Source of the DNA: Paenibacillus macerans
GTDB taxonomy: Bacteria; Bacillota; Bacilli; Paenibacillales; Paenibacillaceae
NCBI RefSeq assembly: GCF_900454495.1
Contig: NZ_UGSI01000001.1
Location: 3,596,001-3,660,000 of the forward strand
Length of the DNA: 64,000 nt
Direction of reading: 5' to 3'
Shown here: positions 58,824-64,000 of the stretch, one piece after another
Layout of the letters: each line of letters opens with the position of its first letter
Numbering within the stretch: the first letter of the stretch is position 1
Notes under the pieces: generated by a model
What the model saw: only the letters and a program-made list of their open reading frames with translations
Told to the model about the DNA's origin: nothing
Database searches by the model: none
Program-made: the position numbers and the translations under genes

Positions 58824-58870
58824 GACACAAAATGTTCAATAATAGAGTTAGACACAAAACGTTCATAATT
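58824..58870. promoter_or_regulatory. Direct repeats in the transporter control region
   Basis: GACACAAAAYGTTCA occurs at 58824 and 58851, 27 bp apart, each followed by TAAT. It lies 143-190 bases above the ABC transporter start, so it may be a response-regulator site or belong to the small membrane protein gene. The 58682-58823 part holds GGGGGATTTCCCCC near 58708. Confidence 0.4.
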
Positions 58871-58902
58871 TCTTCCTGCCGGTGAACGAATTCAAAGTGC
58901 GA

Positions 58903-58957
58903 ATTCAAAAAGCCCGGCTTCACTTCGTGATCAAAAGGGACTTTTTGAATCACCTCT
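58903..58957. mobile_element. Short MITE element M6
   Basis: ATTCAAAAAGCCCGG and GACTTTTTGAATCACCTCT with about 20 bases between. The right end abuts the ribosome binding site AAAGGAG of the next gene. Confidence 0.5.
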
Positions 58958-58974
58958 TAAAGGAGCTGATCCTC

Positions 58975-59088
58975 ATGTGGCAAAACGGAAGCGATTCTAA
59001 AGGCAACGCATTTTTGTGGATTGTTGCGCTGGGTACGTTTTATGCCGTGTTCTATACGATGTTCACTCTTTTCTCGATTCATGGATAA
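58975..59088 (+). CDS. Small single-pass membrane protein, 37 residues
   Basis: Short polar N-terminus followed by one long hydrophobic helix (AFLWIVALGTFYAVFYTMF). ATG at 58975 is preceded by AAAGGAG 8 bases away; the 68-codon frame starting at 58882 runs through the MITE and is rejected. No family recognised. Confidence 0.6.
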   Translation: MWQNGSDSKGNAFLWIVALGTFYAVFYTMFTLFSIHG

Positions 59089-59175
59089 TAAAGCTTCATG
59101 TTTGTAACCGCTAACAGACAAACCTATACAACGACGTCCCTCCTATACAACGCGGTTTCCTTGTACCCATAAAAA

Positions 59176-59225
59176 AACAAACCGCTGTCCCGTCCGATCA
59201 GGCGAACCGGGTCAAGCGGTTTGTT
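59176..59225. terminator. Bidirectional terminator
   Basis: AACAAACCGCT and AGCGGTTTGTT pair with an inner structured loop; T-runs on both strands. Confidence 0.75.
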
Positions 59226-59250
59226 TTTCGCTTTGCGCTCCATGCAAAAA

Positions 59251-59277
59251 GAGCGGGTGCCCGTTGCATCCCGCCCT
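59251..59277 (-). terminator. Terminator of lipoprotein gene
   Basis: GCGGGTGC pairs with GCATCCCGC; the minus strand continues with TTTTTG. Confidence 0.65.
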
Positions 59278-59299
59278 TGTTTGCTTTGCCGTTATAACA

Positions 59300-60163
59300 T
59301 TATACCGCGCTGTCCAAAACCTCTTGCGGCACTTTGATTTCGGAAACTTCGTTGTGCTTGGAAATCGTGCTGTCCATCTTCATTTCGAGCGAAACGCTTT
59401 GGCCGTCCTGGCTCATTTCCATCGTCATTTCGACATTGGTTTTTGTCGGCAAATAAGTTTCCTTGTTTATGCCGTAAGTAATTTTGATGCCTTTAATGTT
59501 CATTTGATCCAGCATCGCCGCCATTTGCTCATTTTCCCCGCCGGACTGGCTCATGAGCGTTTTCGCCAGCTCTTTAACGCTGTCGCCGGACACGTCGGCC
59601 GCCAGGATATATTCGCCGCCTTCTTCGGACACTTTCGTCTCGCCGGCAATCGCCTTAAACTGCTCCAGTTGTTTTTCCAGATTAGCCGATTGCCCCATGC
59701 TGGCCAAGATTTGATCGCGCTGATCATCCGGCAGCTTCGTCCAGGTGCCCGTAGCATTCGTGAAAATGCCTTCTTCGGTGACGTATTGCTCGAATTTCTG
59801 TTCCCCGCTGTCCGGGATGGACATTTGCGTTTCATTGTACATGGCCAGAGGTTCCTTGGTCGTGTCGATCTTCATCTTCATGTCGACCTTTTGCTCCTGC
59901 TTCTGTTCCCCTGCGGTTACGACAATATTTTGGTTTACGCTGGCATCCATCGAGAAGCTTTTCAACCCTTTGCTGGCTTCCGTCGTTTTTTGGATCAGCT
60001 CGTCCACCGTTGGTACGGCTCCAGCGTTACCCGAAGTCTCCGCGGTTGCCGGCGTTTGCGCTCCCCCTTCGGCATTGCCGCCTTTTGCCGCCTTTTCTCC
60101 CCCGCATGCTGTCAAACTTACTGCCAAAATTGCCGTCAATAGTACTGTGACCCACTTCTTCAA
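59300..60163 (-). CDS. Secreted lipoprotein, DUF6612/LolA-like
   Basis: A 287-residue lipoprotein: TTG start (AGGAGG 8 bases upstream), signal peptide ending in the lipobox SLTACGG. The rest is a beta-rich fold with paired strands (FSMDASVNQNIVV, QKVDMKMKID, FEQYVTEEGIFTNATGTWTKL) reminiscent of LolA/LppX-like folds (DUF6612). It would sit on the outer face of the membrane; ligand unknown. Confidence 0.85.
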   Translation of the reverse strand: MKKWVTVLLTAILAVSLTACGGEKAAKGGNAEGGAQTPATAETSGNAGAVPTVDELIQKTTEASKGLKSFSMDASVNQNIVVTAGEQKQEQKVDMKMKIDTTKEPLAMYNETQMSIPDSGEQKFEQYVTEEGIFTNATGTWTKLPDDQRDQILASMGQSANLEKQLEQFKAIAGETKVSEEGGEYILAADVSGDSVKELAKTLMSQSGGENEQMAAMLDQMNIKGIKITYGINKETYLPTKTNVEMTMEMSQDGQSVSLEMKMDSTISKHNEVSEIKVPQEVLDSAV

Positions 60164-60367
60164 AAGCTTGTCCTCCTAAATTATGTATTCCTATCCATGT
60201 TAACTAACATGCGGTGAAAGCAATAGGGAAAAAAGTCCAGTTTATCCGAAGTTCAAGGTCCTGATTATGTAGTTATTTAGAACTATATACTGCTGCCTGA
60301 GGGACGAAATCCCAGAAAAGTTTATAATAGAAATAACCCTATTTAGAAGCATAAGGAGTTTTCACCT

Positions 60368-61033
60368 TTGAAAAATATTCTGGTTACCGGTTACCGGGCG
60401 CACGAGCTCGGCATTTACAGCAACAAGCACAAAGGCATCCCCTATATCCGCCAAGCCATCGCCTCCCGGCTCATTCCGCTGGCGGAGGAAGGGCTTGAAT
60501 GGGTGATTACGCCCGGGCAGTACGGCGTTGACCTGTGGGCCTGCGAAGCCGTGTTCGGCTTGAAGCGGAGATACCCGCAGCTGAAATGCTCCATCATTAC
60601 GGCGTACAGCCGTCAGGAAGAAAAATGGAGCGAAGAGAAACAACAATACTACCGGCAAATTTTGCAGCAGGTGGACTTTTTCGCCGAGGCGAGCAAAGAG
60701 CCGTATACCGGGCCTTGGCAGTTCAAGGCCAGGGACGAGTTGTTATTCCGCAAAACGGACGGCATCCTGCTCGTTTATGACGAAGACGCGGGTGAAGCCA
60801 GCCCGAAATTTTTCAAAGAACGCGCTTTGAAAAAGCAGGCCCAAGACGGATACGCCTACTTCAGCATCGGCGCCGAGGAAATCCAGGCGATCGCCGCCGA
60901 AGAGCAATCCGCGTATATCGATGAAAGCCCGGATGGCAGCCTTGATGGCGGCCTTGATGACAACCTTGATGATGGCCTTGACGGCGGCTTCGACGGCAGA
61001 GTCGACGACAGAGTCGACCGGGGACCTCGATAG
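60368..61033 (+). CDS. ypsA: YpsA-like SLOG-family protein (DUF1273)
   Basis: A 221-residue protein. The first 180 residues match YpsA: NILVTGYRAHELGIYSNKHKG, WVITPGQYGVDLWACE and ILLVYDEDAGEASPKFF, a SLOG Rossmann fold. The TTG at 60368 has AAGGAG 9 bases upstream. After residue 185 it carries a repetitive Asp/Gly/Leu tail (DGSLDGGLDDNLDDGLDG) that family members usually lack. In Bacillus YpsA affects cell division. The tail repeats continue out of frame past the stop. Confidence 0.88.
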   Translation: MKNILVTGYRAHELGIYSNKHKGIPYIRQAIASRLIPLAEEGLEWVITPGQYGVDLWACEAVFGLKRRYPQLKCSIITAYSRQEEKWSEEKQQYYRQILQQVDFFAEASKEPYTGPWQFKARDELLFRKTDGILLVYDEDAGEASPKFFKERALKKQAQDGYAYFSIGAEEIQAIAAEEQSAYIDESPDGSLDGGLDDNLDDGLDGGFDGRVDDRVDRGPR

Positions 61034-61250
61034 GGACCTCGATGGCTAATTCGACAGCTAATTCGATAACTGATTCGATAGCTAATTCGGCGGGATCCTC
61101 GATAACAGCTCCGGCGGGATCCTCCATGACAACTCCAGTGCGATCTGCGATGAGGAAGCTCGCTGGCTGATTCGATGGCAGTTTCGCGTGAACCTCGAGC
61201 AGTCCGGAATATAGTGAGGCCGGTTTCCAACGAAATTCAAGCCGGTAAAT

Positions 61251-61428
61251 GCAAGCTAGTTTGGTACGAGATCATACGGTTTGTTCTAGTGCAAGCTAGT
61301 TGGTACGAGATCATGCGGTTCGTTCTAGTGCAAGCTAGTTGGTACGAGATCATGCGGTTCGTTCTAGTGCAAGCTAGTTGGTACGAGATCATTCCGAATT
61401 GTTCCAGCGCAAGCTAATTTGGTCCGAG
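61251..61428 (+). repeat. 39-bp minisatellite
   Basis: Five copies beginning GCAAGCTAGT at 61251, 61291, 61330, 61369 and 61409, each about 39-40 bp (contains GGTACGAGATCAT). The 61034-61250 spacer before it also holds short repeats (AGCTAATTCGATA). No ribosome binding site supports the short reading frame that spans it. Confidence 0.85.
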
Positions 61429-61482
61429 TGCATACCAGTCGTAGGCCATTCTATCGCGTACATACTATGCAAGTCTCCCATC

Positions 61483-61666
61483 AAATGCAAAAGTGCAGGC
61501 GATTTTTGTCGAAGCTGCTCAATATGGGCGGTTCAAATGCAAAAGTGCAGCTCGTACTCGCCTGTATAACCATAATTTGTAAATTCGATAGAAATCAACT
61601 GCACTTTTACATTTCATCTCCCCGGAAACGTGAAATTCAGAAAAATGAACTGCACTTTTGCAGTTG
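61483..61666. repeat. Second ladder family, copy L6
   Basis: AAATGCAAAAGTGCAG at 61483 and 61535 (52 bp apart) is followed by the inverted core CTGCACTTTT at 61599 and 61650 (51 bp apart). Two direct and two inverted copies give a symmetric block of about 184 bp. It resembles the AAATAG ladders in layout but not in sequence. Confidence 0.7.
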
Positions 61667-61807
61667 GTTCTGCAAAGTAAAAGGGAAGGCGCACGTTATC
61701 TGCCAAGTGCTAAACAAAGTTTAGCCGCTCGCATGGATGCAGGCGGCTAAAGCTAGCAGAAAGCGCGGGCGGCCAAAACCAGCCGCGTTAGGCGAAATCG
61801 GCCAGGA

Positions 61808-61980
61808 CAGAGCCGCGCAAGGCGCTGACCGGATATCCAGAGCCACGCAATGTGCAGGCCAGATAACCCAGAGCCGCGCAATGTGCAGGCCAGATAACCC
61901 AGAGCTGCACAATGTGCAGGCCAGATAACCCAGAGCCGCACAATGTGCAGGCCAGATAACCCAGAGCCGCGCAAGGCTCG
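61808..61980. repeat. 31-bp minisatellite
   Basis: Copies of CAGAGCCGCGCAATGTGCAG plus GCCAGATAACC begin at 61808, 61838, 61869, 61900, 61931 and 61962 (mostly 31 bp). The period is not a multiple of three, so it is not protein coding. It lies just past the transporter stop. Confidence 0.85.
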
Positions 61981-62045
61981 CAGGGCGGCCAAGCCCGAGC
62001 CATCAGGGCCCAAGCGCTCTCTTGCGCCCAAGCCGCAATTTCCGT

Positions 62046-63476
62046 TCACATCCCAACCGAAGCGGAGATGGCCGCAAATACGGCCGCGATGATCCACAGA
62101 ACGGCGAACAGCTTGATGATCACTTTGATCCATTGGCCGAAGTTGATGCGGGCGATCGCCAGGCCGGCCAGCAGTACTCCGCCCGTCGGGGAGATCAGAT
62201 TGGTTAGGCCGTTCCCGAACTGGTAGGCCGTGACGATCGCTTCGCGGTTGATGCCGACCAAGTCGCCCAGCGGCGCCAGCACCGGCATCGTCAACGCCGC
62301 TTCGCCGGAGGAAGAAGGCACCAGGAACGTGATGACGTTATGCACCAGCAGCATGATTGTCGTAAATGCGTAACTCGGCAACCCTTTCAGCAGATTGGCC
62401 AGAGAGTTCAGAATCGTGTCGATGATCATGCCGTTTTCGGCAATGACGAGAATTCCGCGGGCCAAGCCGATGATGACGGCGGCATAGATGAATTCGGCGC
62501 AGCCTTTGACGAAATTTTCCGCCATTTCGCGCTGATTCATCTTCGACACGATCCCGGCAAACAAGCCGAGCGCAAAAAACACCGCCCCGATTTCGATCAT
62601 ATACCAGCCTTTGGCCAAAATCCCCCACACGATCAACCCCAAAGTGGCGACAAATCCGCCGACAATCAGCTTGTCCCGCACGGAGAAAACCACCTCTTCG
62701 CCGCTATCCTCCTTAAGAAAAAGCGGACGGGTCAGCAAATCGCTTTTGAAGACGACCGATTTCTCGGGGTGCTTTTTGACCCGGTGGGCATACCACATCG
62801 TAAACGCGATTGAGACGCCCGTAAACACGATCCATTCGATAAACCGCAACCACAGCTGCGGATTTCCGTGGATTCCGGCCACCCCTTGCGCGATCAGGAC
62901 CGAAAACGGATTGGTCGTAGAGCCGACGTAACCGATTTGCGTGCCCAAAAACAGGATCAAAATCGCGGTCATCGAATCGAACCCGAGCGCAAACATCAGC
63001 GAAATGAAGATCGCGTACAAAGGAATCGTTTCCTCGCTCATCCCGAACGTGGAGCCGCCGAGGCTAAAGATCACCATGGCGATTGGAATGACAAGTATCC
63101 CTTTGTTTTTAAGCCGCCGGGCCAGCGCCAGCAGCGCCCGGTCCACCGCGCCGCTCTGCAAAATGATGCCGAAAGCCCCGCCGACGATCAGCACAAACGC
63201 CACGACATCCGCGGCATTGATCAGACCTTCCATCGGCGCGCTCAAAATCTGCGGGATCCCCTGGCGCAAATTCCCGTCTTCGCCGCTTTTCGGCACGGTA
63301 TGGTACGTTCCCGGCACGATCGCCGATTTGGTCATGCCGTCGACGGTAACCTCCTGGCGGTCGAACTGTCCGCTCGGCACAATCCAGGTTAGCGCGGCCA
63401 TCAGAATGATAATGGCAAAAATCAACACATAACTATGAGGCAGGGACCATTTCCGTTTTTTACTTTCCGCTTCCAT
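62046..63476 (-). CDS. YfcC-family anaerobic carboxylate transporter
   Basis: A 476-residue membrane protein of the DcuC-like YfcC group: PHSYVLIFAIIILMAALTWIVPSGQFDR, then a hydrophobic stretch with GGSTFGMSEETIPLYAIF and FLVPSSSGEAALTMPVLAPLGDL. About 12 helices. Substrates of the family include dicarboxylates, basic amino acids and peptides; here the adjacent amidohydrolase may process the cargo. GAGGGG precedes ATG 63476. Confidence 0.9.
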   Translation of the reverse strand: MEAESKKRKWSLPHSYVLIFAIIILMAALTWIVPSGQFDRQEVTVDGMTKSAIVPGTYHTVPKSGEDGNLRQGIPQILSAPMEGLINAADVVAFVLIVGGAFGIILQSGAVDRALLALARRLKNKGILVIPIAMVIFSLGGSTFGMSEETIPLYAIFISLMFALGFDSMTAILILFLGTQIGYVGSTTNPFSVLIAQGVAGIHGNPQLWLRFIEWIVFTGVSIAFTMWYAHRVKKHPEKSVVFKSDLLTRPLFLKEDSGEEVVFSVRDKLIVGGFVATLGLIVWGILAKGWYMIEIGAVFFALGLFAGIVSKMNQREMAENFVKGCAEFIYAAVIIGLARGILVIAENGMIIDTILNSLANLLKGLPSYAFTTIMLLVHNVITFLVPSSSGEAALTMPVLAPLGDLVGINREAIVTAYQFGNGLTNLISPTGGVLLAGLAIARINFGQWIKVIIKLFAVLWIIAAVFAAISASVGM

Positions 63477-63554
63477 TGAAATCCCCTCTATTCCCGGATT
63501 TGTATAAACTAAGCAGTTTTCATATCGTTATAAGACGTCTTCTTCAAAATGACA

Positions 63555-64000
63555 TTATTCCCTAAATTCCCTAGTTTGGCCAACCTCGTCATGCGTAATC
63601 AAACCGCCGGAAATCGTCAGCAGCGCCTTGGCGCTCCTTAAGTCCGCCGCTGGAGTTCGCAGCAGATTGCGGTCGAAAACGGCGATGTCCGCATATTTGC
63701 CCGGGGCGAGCGTGCCCGTCTGCTCTTCCATGTAACAATGCTTCGCGCCGTTTACGGTCCATGCCCTCAGCACCTCCGCCGCCGGCATGCCCCGCTCGGG
63801 ATACCATCCGCCTTCCGGCGACCCGTCCGGGAATAACCGGGCGGTGGCGGCGTACAGCGAATCCGGTACGCTCGTGATAAACAACGGTAAATCCGTACCG
63901 ATCGTCACCGTTACGCCGGCATCGAGCATCGCTTTATAATCGTAGAAACGGCACTCTTTATCTTTCCCCGCTACTTCAGCCATATAAGCTTGTTCGCGGG
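63555..64000 (-). CDS. Amidohydrolase (YtcJ-like), C-terminal part
   Basis: About 148 residues from the window edge: YDYKAMLDAGVTVTIGTDLPLF carries the metal-site Asp region, followed by GAKHCYMEEQTGTLAPGKYADIAVFDRN, the C-terminal beta-sandwich of amidohydrolases. The reading frame stays open past 64000, so the N-terminus lies outside. It reads towards the YfcC-type transporter, which starts 79 bases after its stop. Confidence 0.85.
   Translation of the reverse strand, partial: REQAYMAEVAGKDKECRFYDYKAMLDAGVTVTIGTDLPLFITSVPDSLYAATARLFPDGSPEGGWYPERGMPAAEVLRAWTVNGAKHCYMEEQTGTLAPGKYADIAVFDRNLLRTPAADLRSAKALLTISGGLITHDEVGQTREFRE

Noticed and set aside
58882..58974. N-terminal extension of the small membrane protein
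   Set aside because: It runs through MITE element M6, while a strong ribosome binding site precedes the internal ATG at 58975.
61175..61417. 80-codon ORF with 13-residue repeats
   Set aside because: The repeated residues come from the 39-bp minisatellite; there is no ribosome binding site and the last copy breaks the period.
61753..62133. Minus-strand ORFs over the 31-bp repeats
   Set aside because: The 31-bp period shifts frame at each copy, so a repeated protein cannot be maintained.

Overview
The window looks like chromosomal DNA of a GC-rich, low-GC-phylum Gram-positive bacterium of the Paenibacillus type. The evidence is the strong purine-rich ribosome binding sites, several GTG and TTG starts, mannose-family PTS genes, a RpoN of Bacillus SigL size, a YvrJ gene beside a two-part sigma factor, and many transporter, sugar-oxidoreductase and AraC/GntR genes. 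Most genes lie on the minus strand. Names rest on motif recognition in the translated sequence; no database search was run.

Layout. 1-4361: exopolysaccharide-type cluster (two GT2 enzymes, one GT4, one flippase). 4362-5323: long spacer with a candidate small RNA and the first of five four-unit repeat ladders. 5324-14101: a GntR-controlled sugar or polyol operon (SDR, PTS-Man EIIA/B/C/D, MtlD-like dehydrogenase, DhaL, DhaK, then hexulose-phosphate synthase and isomerase). 14323-25455: peptide use (S9 peptidase, five-gene oligopeptide ABC transporter, M20 amidohydrolase, FadR-type regulator). 25743-35150: HAD phosphatase, low-molecular-weight phosphatase, two AraC regulators, and a run of three Gfo/Idh/MocA oxidoreductases with a sugar isomerase/epimerase. 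35276-38377: a small protein, an Rrf2-regulated NmrA-type oxidoreductase, a duplicated sigma-like gene with a truncated partner, and DinB. 38500-40880: an AT-rich island with an XRE regulator, a coiled-coil miniprotein and two CRISPR relics with related leaders but no cas genes.

40886-49807: a sigma-54 module. An enhancer-binding regulator, a CoA-transferase/thiolase/CitMHS transporter/AtuA operon, a near-perfect sigma-54 promoter with two upstream palindromes, and divergent rpoN sit together. 49918-50827: a SigO/RsoA-like two-subunit sigma factor with divergent yvrJ. 51023-53962: Gfo/Idh oxidoreductase, secreted PL3 pectate lyase, SGNH esterase. 54161-58681: lantibiotic-immunity type ABC transporter with its two-component system. 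58975-64000: small membrane protein, lipoprotein, YpsA-like protein, minisatellites, YfcC-type transporter and the C-terminal part of an amidohydrolase.

The most striking unexplained signal is a family of about 200-bp intergenic elements. Each has four 27-nt units of the form AAATAGCG-N11-CGCTATTT, with unit starts spaced about 50, exactly 72 and about 51 bases, at five loci. Other repeated themes are MITE-like elements next to ribosome binding sites and in-frame simple repeats in unrelated proteins.
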